The notes below the pieces were generated by a model. The model saw only the letters and a list, made by a program, of their open reading frames with translations, had not been told where the DNA came from and made no database searches. Below, piece by piece: positions 36,234-45,906 of a stretch of 64,000 nt of DNA (its first letter is position 1; each line of letters opens with the position of its first letter). A program made the position numbers and the translations under genes. This DNA is from Bryopsis sp. KO-2023 (taxonomy: Eukaryota > Chlorophyta > Ulvophyceae > Bryopsidales > Bryopsidaceae). The stretch lies in contig BSYQ01000011.1 of NCBI GenBank assembly GCA_030272585.1, forward strand, positions 4,216,001 to 4,280,000, given 5' to 3'.

Positions 36234-36654
36234 TGTTAGTCTTTTAGCGCTCACGAGGTAGTTTGGGATAGAGCCGAGGGTGGCTGACGCATGTGGGTTC
36301 ACGAGTAAGACAGATTAGACCCAGAGTTTGGGGCATGCGTCAGCGTACTACACTTAGGGGTACTTAAGAGGCCCACTCGTTGTTTTGACATTCATTCACT
36401 TTACTTTGTAAGAACTCGGGATTCGTGGGATTGGTGTGTTCCCGCTTGTGTGTGTGTTTGTGTGTGTGTGTTAAGTGTTTGCCTGACGCAATCACTTCCC
36501 AACCCAAGTGCTCTAGTAGCGTTCACAACCGCGCTAGCTAGAGAGTTGTCTAAACCAACAAACCCCACAAGTATACTTGCGTTAGCCAGCAAGTTATCAC
36601 GAATCCAATCAACACAGCCGACCACTATTGCGTCACCCACAAGCTTCACTATCA
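36234..36654 (+). repeat. Element D 5' LTR (421 bp)
   Basis: Contains four TGACGCA/TGCGTCA heptamers and a (GT)n stretch near 36451-36471. Same sequence as 45907-46327. Confidence 0.97.
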
Positions 36655-36656
36655 AT

Positions 36657-36668
36657 TGGTTTCGGAGC
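36657..36668 (+). promoter_or_regulatory. Element D primer-binding site
   Basis: TGGTTTCGGAGC, 2 nt after the LTR. Confidence 0.9.
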
Positions 36669-36799
36669 GAGGCAAGAACTTTAAGTTCTTGAGATCGAAA
36701 CTTGTGAACGTGGCGCAACAAACGTTCTTGTTTGTTTGTTTGGTAGAGAGAAACTCCAACCGTGGTTGTTGAGTACTCCCAAATAGTGGCTGAGAGACC

Positions 36800-39451
36800 A
36801 TGGCTGACCGTGAACACGCATTGGCAGTGCGCGAGCCTCAAGTTGAAGAGCCAGGGATTGAACCTGAGTTCGATGAGGAATTGCCTGACGCACCCAATGT
36901 GGTGTACCAACAAATAAACGTCCAGAACATCCACAATGTCCAGCAAGCAGCTGTCGACATAGACATGGGAGCTGATGCGGAAGCCTTAAGAGAGGATGTG
37001 GATGCGGTCCATGACCGTGTGGACGATTTAGCCCACGGGCTAAGGGGTCACCTGCAGCAAGTTGACCAGACACTGGGGCAGAGGCTAGCCCATGCTGAGG
37101 CCTCTGTGTCGAACCAACTGGCTGGTGCATCAGAGGTGATCGGGCAGGCGCTGGAAACACAGCACCAGCATGCGCAACAGGTTGAGGCCACACAGCATGC
37201 GGTGGTGTCGCAACAGCAGAAGCTGGATTCAGTAGCGGCTCAACATAGTCGATACGAGCAAAGGCTATTACGCCAAGATATCGACCATAGAAAAGAAAGA
37301 GCCGAGATCAAAGCTTCTGTGGACGCAATAACGAGGAGAATGGATGCCGCAGACATTCTAGCGGACTCTCGTTTTGCTGACCTAAAGGAAGCAACTGAAG
37401 CATCAGCACTTCAGTTAAAACAACTCTCCGAGTTATCCCTTGTTCAAGGGCGGAGAATTGAAGGCTTATTAGGAACTGTTGCGGATTCCAACGAAAAAGT
37501 CGAACGGACTCTAGAATTGTTTCGGGAGTCCTTGCACAAACAAGGTGCTGAGGTGAAGCGTTTGCAGAGCTCCAGAGTAGCAATTCAAAAAGATTTGATT
37601 GCCTTGGAGAAAAAGGCAGCCAAGACCTGGGATCAGCAGCAAGATGCAGCTGATGTGGTTGCCTTAAGATTATCTGGCCTGGAACGAAGCATGGAGGATG
37701 TGAGTGGCGGAAGTCAGAGTGCCCAAAGTGGAAGTGATGCTCGAGCAGTATCACCAGAGCGAGAAGAATCAACTTCTCCTGAGCCTGAGGACTCAGCCTT
37801 TGGGATGCCGCTGCCGAAGAAATCAGTAAAGCAGTTGGCTGCATCATGGCCGCCACTAGACCAGAGCTTCGCGGTAGGAATGGTTGGGGCAGGAACCTCA
37901 ACAATACCGGCTCCTCCAGCAGTACAGGTCGAGGAGGGTGAAATTGTTGCTGCAGAAGCACCACCATGCACTGCAGTGGACAGCGCACCAGACGCTGATT
38001 TCACATTCCCTCAATTGATACCTCCGAGTACAAGAGCTCAGCCTGGAGTACGCATCTCAGAACCCGACTCTGCCGATGGATCACGTAGACCCACACGAAC
38101 TAACCCAAGAGTTCTCTCCTCAGCAGAAGTGTTATATCAAATTGATCTTGAGCGTGCTAAGGCACAGGTCAGAGAAGAGAAAGGAAAAGAACCCATGCAG
38201 ATTCCCACACGTACTGGAAGATTGGGACTTGGGTTAAGTGCATTGGGAGCAAGGGTAGAAAATAATCCCTTTGCTGCACTTGGTTCATATGAGTCTACTG
38301 GTGGACCCAGTCGAGTTCCTCGCATGCGAGGTAACTTTGGAGACCCTGGTGATGACGACCCAGATGATGATGGCGGTGATGATTACCGCGACAGACGAAA
38401 CCGCCCACCTTCCCGCATTCCAGGTGCGCCTGATGGCGGAGGAGGTGGTGGCGGCGGTGGAGATGGTGGAGGCGGTGGACCTCCCGGTGGACCTCCTGAT
38501 GGAGGTGGAGGTGGAGGTGGCGCTGGACCAGCAGGCCCAGGACCTCCTAGGCAAGGACAGTGGTTGCCTAGCACCGTCAAGTTGCAAATGCCTCGCGCAT
38601 TTAACGGAAGTGGAGAACCAAAAGCCCGTAAATGGCAAGTGCTCATGACGCGGTACTTGAGAACCTGCGGAGTGCATGAAGCACAGTGGCAATCGATTAT
38701 GGCCACTAACCTTTATGGGGCTGCCTCGGATTGGTTAACGATGCAAGAGTTGAAAATTCACCGAGGTGAAAGACCACCCTTCCGTGACTGGATGGACTTC
38801 ATGGATGGCTTAGCTACAGCTTTCGAATTCTCTAGTGATCGAGATGAAGCGTGGCGTGACCTCCACAAACTCAAGCAGACTGGAACCGTGAAACAGTTTG
38901 TAAAAGAGTTTCAGCGGTTAGTCTTGAGGATTCCAGACCTCGAAGAGGATCACCAGTATTTGCTCTTCGTGGATGGACTTAAAAGTGAAGTTCAGAAGTT
39001 AGTCGCAGCAACGGTACCTCGAGATGTCGAGGCCGCCATCATATCCGCCGAACGATTGGAAGCCCTTGGAGTTGGAACACAAGGCCAAGGAGGGCAGACC
39101 AATCAGAAAAAGAAAGGAGTCTGGCGTGGTGGAAGAAAGAAGAAAGGCCAGAATCAGGGTCAGCAGCAGCAGAACCCTACACCACCAGCCCAAGCACCAC
39201 CACAAGCTGCCGCAGGAGTGCAACAGCAGCAGCAACAGCAACAAGGACGAGGAGGAGGACGTGGTGGTGGTGGACGTGGACGCGGTGGTGGTAACCGTGG
39301 AAGAGGACAAGCCAATCAGGGAAGACAGAACCCCCAGGGGGGAGGGGGATATCATTGTTATCTTTGTGGAAAGAAGGGTCACCCTGTGAGGCAATGTCCT
39401 AGATTGGAGGAGGTGAAAAACCTCCCCGATGTAAAAAAAATGTTAAACTGA
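36800..39451 (+). CDS. gag: Element D gag (883 aa; coiled coil, Gly linker, capsid, zinc knuckle)
   Basis: ATG in CCATGGCTG context. Roughly the first 300 residues are heptad-rich, suggesting a coiled coil (ALREDVDAVHDRVDDLAHGL). A Ser/Pro/Glu-rich spacer follows, then a poly-Gly/Pro linker near residues 540-580, then the Gag core (KWQVLMTRYLRTCGVHEAQW, AASDWLTMQEL, GTVKQFVKEFQRLV). Next comes a Gln/Gly/Arg-rich tract and the canonical zinc knuckle CYLCGKKGHPVRQC. It is much longer than a typical Ty3/gypsy Gag because of the N-terminal coil. No ORF0 lies in the 131 nt between primer-binding site and ATG. Confidence 0.94.
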   Translation: MADREHALAVREPQVEEPGIEPEFDEELPDAPNVVYQQINVQNIHNVQQAAVDIDMGADAEALREDVDAVHDRVDDLAHGLRGHLQQVDQTLGQRLAHAEASVSNQLAGASEVIGQALETQHQHAQQVEATQHAVVSQQQKLDSVAAQHSRYEQRLLRQDIDHRKERAEIKASVDAITRRMDAADILADSRFADLKEATEASALQLKQLSELSLVQGRRIEGLLGTVADSNEKVERTLELFRESLHKQGAEVKRLQSSRVAIQKDLIALEKKAAKTWDQQQDAADVVALRLSGLERSMEDVSGGSQSAQSGSDARAVSPEREESTSPEPEDSAFGMPLPKKSVKQLAASWPPLDQSFAVGMVGAGTSTIPAPPAVQVEEGEIVAAEAPPCTAVDSAPDADFTFPQLIPPSTRAQPGVRISEPDSADGSRRPTRTNPRVLSSAEVLYQIDLERAKAQVREEKGKEPMQIPTRTGRLGLGLSALGARVENNPFAALGSYESTGGPSRVPRMRGNFGDPGDDDPDDDGGDDYRDRRNRPPSRIPGAPDGGGGGGGGGDGGGGGPPGGPPDGGGGGGGAGPAGPGPPRQGQWLPSTVKLQMPRAFNGSGEPKARKWQVLMTRYLRTCGVHEAQWQSIMATNLYGAASDWLTMQELKIHRGERPPFRDWMDFMDGLATAFEFSSDRDEAWRDLHKLKQTGTVKQFVKEFQRLVLRIPDLEEDHQYLLFVDGLKSEVQKLVAATVPRDVEAAIISAERLEALGVGTQGQGGQTNQKKKGVWRGGRKKKGQNQGQQQQNPTPPAQAPPQAAAGVQQQQQQQQGRGGGRGGGGRGRGGGNRGRGQANQGRQNPQGGGGYHCYLCGKKGHPVRQCPRLEEVKNLPDVKKMLN
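39433..39439 (+). promoter_or_regulatory. Element D -1 ribosomal frameshift site (A AAA AAA)
   Basis: In the gag frame the codons read GTA AAA AAA ATG, giving a canonical X XXY YYZ heptamer nine nt before the gag stop. The -1 frame is open from 39403 into pol. Secondary structure downstream was not assessed. Confidence 0.75.
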
Positions 39452-42400
39452 CTGCCAGGCAGGAAACTGCTTCGTCTGAGCCTGGCCGACGCAAACGTCG
39501 TAAGCGAAACAGAGTTCGTAGGCGGCGTAGGAAGCTAAGATCAAAAGTAGGTGCCTCGAAAAAGGTTTGTACTCACAGCGGAAAACCTGAGGAGCGGACT
39601 AGTACACCGCGTGAAGAGAGAACAGAGACACTCTCCACATCTACCCAATCGGCACATGACAACTGCGATTGGAAAAATGAACAGAAGGAAAGCACACCGG
39701 ATGAGATGGACGCGCCTCATGCGTCATCTGCATCTCTTCCCTCTGTTAGTGAATCTGTGGGCTCATTGGAGTCGCAGAGTAGTCTACAGGAGTCCCTGCC
39801 TGCAGACGTAGACGATAGTGGGTCAGAAACAACCCAGCGGTCTACCACAGAGCGAGTTAATGTGTCAGAAGTTCGATCAACTTCGTCAACCAAGGGTGAC
39901 ACATGCCCTCTGTTAAAAATTCAAGAAGTGCCTGTGAGAGGGTACGAAGTAAAAGCACGGATCAAGACCACGGACCTTTATGCATTCATTGATTGTGGAA
40001 GTACCGCAAATTATATCAATGATAAGGTAGCGCGTGATCTCGGGTTGTCGATTACACCAAGCTCCAAGAGAGCAATGTTGGCAAACGGAGATATTAAAGA
40101 ACTGGCTGGCAGCTGTAACAACCTCCGAGTAAAGATAGGAGGGCTGAAGTGCAAAATGAAAGCGGATCTGTTCCCAGACCTTGGTTATGACCTAATATTG
40201 GGCATGCCTTGGTTGCAGAAAGAAAACCCCCGCATAGACTTTCAGCAGAATGAGATTTCAGTTTGCAAAAACAGCCAAGTGTTTCATCTCCCGTTGCGAC
40301 ATCCAACCCAAGAGAGTATTGAACCTGAACGAAAAGTACAGTCGATACTGCAAGAAGTGCCAGTGACTGAGTGTTCAGCTAAGAGAATGATGCGTCATCT
40401 CAAAACAGAGACAGCATTCATGGTTGTAGTGCAAGAGTCTGAAGAGAAAGCTTTAGGCCAACATGAATTGCCTGACGCAATAGAGCGAACACAGCCATTC
40501 AACACTGAGGATGAGATTGGCAAACTTATTCGTTCAGACACCCCTGCCGAAATTAAAAAGGTGGTAGAAACACACCGTGGTGTGTTCCCTCGTGATTTAC
40601 CCCCAGGGATCCCTCCGAAGAGAAAAGGTCATGAGTTCAAGATAGACCTGGAGGATCCAACACCTATCCATCGTCCAATATACAAGCTTTCACCAGCAGA
40701 GCTGGATGAAGTGAAAGCACAAGTGGACTACCTTCTGGAACAGAAGAAAATCAAACCATCCGAGTCCCCTTGGGGCGCGCCAATCCTATTTGTACCGAAA
40801 AAGGATGGAGGCTTAAGGATGTGTGTGGATTACAGGTGGATCAATAAGGTGACGGTGAAAAACCGGTATCCTTTACCCCTGCCAGAAGAATTGATGGATA
40901 GAGTGTTCAAAGCCAAAGTGTTCTCAAAGTTAGATCTGCGATCAGGCTACTGGCAATTTCCAGTAAGGCCATCTGATACAGATAAAACAGCGTTCCGCAC
41001 GAGATACGGTCACTTTGAGTTTTTGGTAGCGCCTTTTGGGCTAACCAATTGCCCAGCGCAATTCCAAACTCTAGTGCAAGACCTACTCGCAGAGTTTTTA
41101 GATGATTTTGTTGTTGTCTTTATCGATGACATACTCATCTTCTCTGAAAACATGGAACAGCATGTCGAACACTTAGAGAAAGTCCTGTCGCGACTAGCAG
41201 AATATCAGCTTTTTGCTAAGGCAAGTAAAAGTGAGCTGGCTGTCGCAACAGTAGACTATCTTGGCTACCGCATTAGCGGAAGTGGGTTAAAACCACAGGA
41301 ACAAAAAGTGAAGGCAGTGAAGGAGTGGAAGGAACTACAGAGTGTTAGCGATGTACGTAGTTTCCTTGGAATGGTTTCATACTACAGGAAATTCATTCCC
41401 CAGTTTGCACATGTTGCTGGACCACTCCATGACTTAGTGAAAAAAGACCATCCCTGGAGATGGGGACAGGTTGAGCGTGGCGCATTCAATGAACTGAAAA
41501 AGCGTTTAAGTCAAGCTCCCGTCCTTATTTTTCCAGATGCGTCACTGCCTTACACTGTGATCACTGATGCGTCGAATGAGGCCATCGGTGCCGTGTTAAC
41601 ACAGGATCACGGAGAGGGGCTACAGCCAATAGCTTACCTCTCACGTAGATTCAAGCCTGCCGAGCTTAACTATGCACCATACGACAAAGAGTTGTGTGCA
41701 ATATGTTATGCGATGGTGCAGTGGAGACATTATCTAGAAGGTTGTGCGGGTGGAGTAACAGTGTTCACTGACCACCAACCTCTGACGCATATTCTGTCGC
41801 AGAGGAACCTTTCTAGAACCCAAGCAAGATGGCTTGAGGCGGGGTACCTGACTTCGATCAACCCCAAGATCTCCTATATCAAAGGCAAGGCTAATGTGTT
41901 AGCAGATGCTCTCTCCCGCAGTGTTCCTAAGCCCGTGGAAACTGCGATGAACATTTCCACTTGGCAAGTGCATCAAGCAAGCCAAGACGAGTGGAAACAA
42001 GCCCTCCAAGCTGATAACTCCTTGGTGAAGATATTGCGGAAGCTTGAGAGTGGCGAGGAAGTTGAGGGATATTTCCTCAGAGAGGGAATACTCTGGACGG
42101 TCCCAAAGAGAGGATTAGTCGAGAAAGTGGTGGTTCCTAAAGGCCAGCGCAATAAGATTATGAAGGAGTGCCATGAGACACCTTCAGCAGGCCATACAGG
42201 ACCAGCGCGAACAGGAGAAATCCTAGCGCGGCGATATTGGTGGAAGGGGTGGATGAATGAGTTGAAGGCATTTGTGCGCGAATGCCCTGTGTGCCAACAA
42301 ATAAAGGCTGACACACAGAAGCCTATGGGCTTACTTCAACCCCTGCCAATACCTGAGCGGAAGTGGGAGCAGATTACCACTGACTTGGTGACAGATCTAC

Positions 42401-43446
42401 CAGCATCTAATGGGTTTACTGCTGTAGCTGTCTTTGTCGATAGACTTACCAAGTTTGTGCATTTCGCCCCATGTACTAAAGAGATTACCGCTGCAGGATA
42501 CGCCCAACTTTTTATCGAACATGTTTACCGCAACCATGGCCTACCTAAAGTGATTGTGTCTGATAGAGACCCTCGCTTTACCAGCAAGTTCTGGCAGACG
42601 CTTTTTAAAGCTCTGGGTACAGAGATTCGTATGAGTACAGCTTACCACCCTCAGACGGATGGGCAGAGTGAGGTTACCATACGTACTCTGGAAAATTTTC
42701 TAAGGCCATATGCTGAGAGGTATCCCCACAAGTGGGTTGAGTATTTACCTACAGCAGAGTTTGCAGCAAACAATGCAGTGAATGCGAGTACAGGGTTCGC
42801 ACCTGCATACTTGATGTATGGGTACCATCCAGAAACACCAAACATTGGTGGGACGGCAACGCAATTTCAAGTGGAAGCAGTTAAGACTATGGTAGCACGG
42901 ATGGCACAGGACTTAGATACCGCAAAAGCATATTACTCTAGAGCACAACACAGAATGTGTGTGAGTGCAAACAAGAAGAGGAAAGATGTTGCTTTTGAGA
43001 AAGGGGATAAAGTCCTGATAAAAAGCCGTTTTATTCCGTTGGCTGCTTTGAACAAAGTGAGTCCCAAACTGCGCCGTCGATTTGTGGGTCCCTTTGAAAT
43101 TGTGGAGAAAATATCAAAGGTGGCTTACAGAGTTCAACTTCCGGAAACATGGCTCATTCACCCAGTGTTTCATGTTTCTAAGTTCAAGCGTTATCACGCC
43201 TCGAGTGATAACAGCAGGCAGATACAACCTCCAGAAGGAGAGTTGATTGGTAGCGAAGTAGAGTATGAGGTCGAAAATATCCTAAGGGCTAGAGGTAAAC
43301 GCAATCGTGAATACCTAGTGCTGTGGAAAGGATACGATCTACTTGACGCTACTTGGGAACCTGAAGCTAATCTGGTTAACGCACCAGATATACTTCGCGC
43401 ATTTAAAGAGAAAGAAAGAAAAGAGTTGCAGAAAGGAAGAGAATAG
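39439..43446 (+). CDS. pol: Element D pol (protease, RT, RNase H, integrase, chromodomain)
   Basis: -1 frame product after the slippery site; the first in-frame ATG is at 39706. A very basic stretch (RRKRRKRNRVRRRRRKLR) comes first. Counting from 39706: protease AFIDCGSTANYI near residue 96, with Cys in place of the usual Ser/Thr after the catalytic Asp; RT with APFGLTNCPAQF and VVFIDDILIFS near residue 472; RNase H (ITDASNEAIGAV, TDHQPLTH, ADALSRS); integrase HHCC finger (CHETPSAGH, CPVCQ) and VSDRDPRFTS with the later Glu; chromodomain near 1185-1240 (YEVENILRARG, YLVLWKGY, TWEPEANL). Full-length and uninterrupted. Confidence 0.95.
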   Translation, partial: NVKLTARQETASSEPGRRKRRKRNRVRRRRRKLRSKVGASKKVCTHSGKPEERTSTPREERTETLSTSTQSAHDNCDWKNEQKESTPDEMDAPHASSASLPSVSESVGSLESQSSLQESLPADVDDSGSETTQRSTTERVNVSEVRSTSSTKGDTCPLLKIQEVPVRGYEVKARIKTTDLYAFIDCGSTANYINDKVARDLGLSITPSSKRAMLANGDIKELAGSCNNLRVKIGGLKCKMKADLFPDLGYDLILGMPWLQKENPRIDFQQNEISVCKNSQVFHLPLRHPTQESIEPERKVQSILQEVPVTECSAKRMMRHLKTETAFMVVVQESEEKALGQHELPDAIERTQPFNTEDEIGKLIRSDTPAEIKKVVETHRGVFPRDLPPGIPPKRKGHEFKIDLEDPTPIHRPIYKLSPAELDEVKAQVDYLLEQKKIKPSESPWGAPILFVPKKDGGLRMCVDYRWINKVTVKNRYPLPLPEELMDRVFKAKVFSKLDLRSGYWQFPVRPSDTDKTAFRTRYGHFEFLVAPFGLTNCPAQFQTLVQDLLAEFLDDFVVVFIDDILIFSENMEQHVEHLEKVLSRLAEYQLFAKASKSELAVATVDYLGYRISGSGLKPQEQKVKAVKEWKELQSVSDVRSFLGMVSYYRKFIPQFAHVAGPLHDLVKKDHPWRWGQVERGAFNELKKRLSQAPVLIFPDASLPYTVITDASNEAIGAVLTQDHGEGLQPIAYLSRRFKPAELNYAPYDKELCAICYAMVQWRHYLEGCAGGVTVFTDHQPLTHILSQRNLSRTQARWLEAGYLTSINPKISYIKGKANVLADALSRSVPKPVETAMNISTWQVHQASQDEWKQALQADNSLVKILRKLESGEEVEGYFLREGILWTVPKRGLVEKVVVPKGQRNKIMKECHETPSAGHTGPARTGEILARRYWWKGWMNELKAFVRECPVCQQIKADTQKPMGLLQPLPIPERKWEQITTDLVTDLPASNGFTAVAVFVDRLTKFVHFAPCTKEITAAGYAQLFIEHVYRNHGLPKVIVSDRDPRFTSKFWQTLFKALGTEIRMSTAYHPQTDGQSEVTIRTLENFLRPYAERYPHKWVEYLPTAEFAANNAVNASTGFAPAYLMYGYHPETPNIGGTATQFQVEAVKTMVARMAQDLDTAKAYYSRAQHRMCVSANKKRKDVAFEKGDKVLIKSRFIPLAALNKVSPKLRRRFVGPFEIVEKISKVAYRVQLPETWLIHPVFHVSKFKRYHASSDNSRQIQPPEGELIGSEVEYEVENILRARGKRNREYLVLWKGYDLLDATWEPEANLVNAPDILRAFKEKERKELQKGRE

Positions 43447-43896
43447 GGAAGCAGAGTGTTTGATGGCTAAGGTGGAACTCCTTATAGCAAGGGGGCGCGA
43501 AAAAGGATACCTTAGAAAAACTCTGTCGACTTCCAAACCAACTCTTTAACTTTAATGCGTTAGGTGCCTAAGTTATTTGGCTGGCGCAGTAAGTGTAGCT
43601 TCAGTAGTACTTTAGAAACCGGGCAAACGATGTCACATTCGAGATAGTGTGGTTGTTCCGAGAAAACCCCTATCAAGTGACGTGTTGAGGTGGTCTTGAC
43701 GAGACTCCAACCGAGCGAAACGTTGGTGTCTCACCCCAATAACCCAACGAGGAAAGTGTACGAGTCACCCAGCCTTATAAGCGCAGCCCTCGAACCATTT
43801 TGCCCTAGTGTTTGTGTAAACGGAGCGAGCTCCTGAGTGAAAAAGAGTCTAAAGACGCACAAACCGTTGTTTACATCTTTCTTTCCGACAAACAGA
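43447..43896 (+). other. Element D spacer between pol and ORF3
   Basis: 450 nt with no conserved frame. It contains CCTTATAAGC near 43776 (TATA-like), and ends in a pyrimidine-rich stretch (ACATCTTTCTTTCCGAC) then AAACAG directly before the ORF3 ATG. It could hold an internal promoter or a splice acceptor; both are inference. Confidence 0.4.
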
Positions 43897-45711
43897 ATGG
43901 CTGCCGATACACCCGCCGCAATTATTGCGAGGTTGGAAGCGGAGGTAGCTCAAAAAGAAGAGGAGCTGCAGCACTTTGTTACGACCGCAGAGGAAGTGCT
44001 GCAGAACAATGAGGCCTTAACCCGGCAGCTCTCAGAGTTGAGTGACCGGACGAAAGCAGCTGAGGCTGCGAAGGAGGCAGCGGAGAAAGCCAAGGAAAAG
44101 GCAGAGGCGGAAAAGAAAGAAGCGGAGGACAAGACTAAGGTCTTGGAAGAAAAATTGGAAGCCATGAAGCTGAAAAAGCAAAGGTTCCAATCTCACATGA
44201 TGGCTAACCATCGTGAGAATGACCTCCGTAAACAAGCTCTCGGGGGAATGGTGGATCGATTTACCGCGGTAGAGGAAACGTTGCAGCGAGCTGTAGCAAC
44301 CGCGTGGAGTGCAGCAGCCAACAACCTTAAGAAGGAATTGGCAGAACAAGAGCTGCAGATCGATTTGCTGGGAGAGTCCCTCAGAGACGGCTCTGAAAAA
44401 CTTCAAGTGCAGAGCGAAACAACGGACAAGATGCTGCGTTTGAACCCGCCGGTACCAGCACCACGGGTACGCGAAGAACTGGATCGCCAAGTCCAAGTTC
44501 TGTTGTCAAACGCAACACTTGATCTGGAACCGTCCAAGGACGATGATGCGGGAGGCTCAAGCAAGGGCAAGGGGAAAGGGAAAAACAAACGCCCAAGCTC
44601 GCCGTGTAGGGATGAAGATCCACACGGAAAGAGAAGGCGAGAGGACGGTGACGATGAAGGTGGTGAGCCACCGAGGGATCGTATGCCTGGAGATGCAGCA
44701 AGAGCCAACTTGTTACTCAAGTTAAAGGCTGCCGCATTAAAGACTCCAGCACCCTCACAACCAGCACCAACAGTTCAGACTCCCGGAGATGAGGCTACCG
44801 CAATAGCACCGGGGGAGGACTTATTCGACATCAGAGAGGAGGAGCTTTTGGACTTGGATTTTAACGAAGAAATTGACTTCGGCAGTCCACCTCCTAGGCT
44901 CGAAGGTCCTAGTTCTGAACTGGAGGACGGGGAAATAAGGAATGATGAAGGGCCAAGCCAGGTGACAGAGGTTCAGCGTGCGGTCCATCCACCGTTGGAG
45001 TTAGCTCCAACAGAAGCAGCACTTCGGGCTTTCCGAGAAAAGGTTAAGCTCAGAAGACTAAAGGCGGCTGCTCAGGACAAAGTGGATGCTGCACCTAGCG
45101 AAGTGAACCTGTCACGGGAGGATATCGAGGAGGCTTGCAACCCCATCACTGCGTCAGAGAAATGGCCGAAGGTCCAATATACTAACCCCAGGGACCGAGC
45201 CTTGCAAAATTACCGCGGCAACCGGCACTTTCACGAGTTGCCCATGTGCATTTGGTGCGGGAGAAGCCCAATGCAAGCAAGTGCTCAGCGGCTGACGCAG
45301 AAGAAGTATTCCGTCCTTCCTTGTGGGTATCACCTCGTGTGTGATGCTCATTGGTTGGCATACTCGATGCTGGGGCGCATCGTCACGGCGGTCCAAAAAG
45401 TCGCGGAAGTGGACAACAAGTCCATCGCCACCGTCTCCCCATTCTCTCTACCTGCCCATATGTTGAAGCTGACACGCTCGACGTTCGAAGAAATCCCTCC
45501 GTTCCCGGCTGAGCACGAGAAGTTGCCACACTGCAACATGTGTGTGAAGCGGCAGCTCAAGGTGTCCGGCATCACAAGGGATCTGCCATTCCTTAAGTCC
45601 AAGAGGGTGGCTGCCGCATTTGATCCCTGTGTCCGGTATCGTGCAGTGCAGCAAGCGCATGCGCAGGAGCAGCGTGCTAATCAGCAAGCGCAAGCGCCGG
45701 AACAGCGTTAA
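43897..45711 (+). CDS. Element D ORF3: coiled-coil plus RING-like zinc-finger protein (604 aa)
   Basis: ATG at 43897 (AGAATGGCTGCC). N-terminal start MAADTPAAII. Residues about 10-110 are a strong coiled coil (Glu/Lys/Ala heptads). A basic tract with GKGKGKNKRP and KRRR looks like a nuclear signal. An acidic middle follows (EEELLDLDFNEEIDF). The C-terminal cluster is C451-x2-C454-x21-C476-x2-H479-x2-C482-x2-H485, then C546-x2-C549, matching RING-type ligand order with a 60-residue last spacer. LPCGYHLVC is shared with element C ORF3 (FPCGQHRVC). Not homologous to any Ty3/gypsy env or aORF I recognise. Preserved open in a recently inserted element, so probably functional. Confidence 0.8.
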   Translation: MAADTPAAIIARLEAEVAQKEEELQHFVTTAEEVLQNNEALTRQLSELSDRTKAAEAAKEAAEKAKEKAEAEKKEAEDKTKVLEEKLEAMKLKKQRFQSHMMANHRENDLRKQALGGMVDRFTAVEETLQRAVATAWSAAANNLKKELAEQELQIDLLGESLRDGSEKLQVQSETTDKMLRLNPPVPAPRVREELDRQVQVLLSNATLDLEPSKDDDAGGSSKGKGKGKNKRPSSPCRDEDPHGKRRREDGDDEGGEPPRDRMPGDAARANLLLKLKAAALKTPAPSQPAPTVQTPGDEATAIAPGEDLFDIREEELLDLDFNEEIDFGSPPPRLEGPSSELEDGEIRNDEGPSQVTEVQRAVHPPLELAPTEAALRAFREKVKLRRLKAAAQDKVDAAPSEVNLSREDIEEACNPITASEKWPKVQYTNPRDRALQNYRGNRHFHELPMCIWCGRSPMQASAQRLTQKKYSVLPCGYHLVCDAHWLAYSMLGRIVTAVQKVAEVDNKSIATVSPFSLPAHMLKLTRSTFEEIPPFPAEHEKLPHCNMCVKRQLKVSGITRDLPFLKSKRVAAAFDPCVRYRAVQQAHAQEQRANQQAQAPEQR

Positions 45712-45906
45712 GGAGGAGGGAAAAGGAGTTATCGTCGACCAAGTGTGTGCGTGCAGCAGCTGTCAGAGACGTCAGAGCAAGAGACAGGTCCAAGACAGTT
45801 GGGTGTGGGTATGGGAGTGGGTGAGTTTTGTGTTTGTGTTTTTGTGTTTTTGTTTTTCTTTGTGTTTTGGTGTGCGTGGGCGCCCACTTTTTGCGGGGGG
45901 GGCGTA
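45712..45906 (+). other. Element D tail and polypurine tract
   Basis: Short non-coding tail, T/G-rich, ending in GCGGGGGGGGCGTA just before the 3' LTR, the likely plus-strand primer. Confidence 0.7.
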
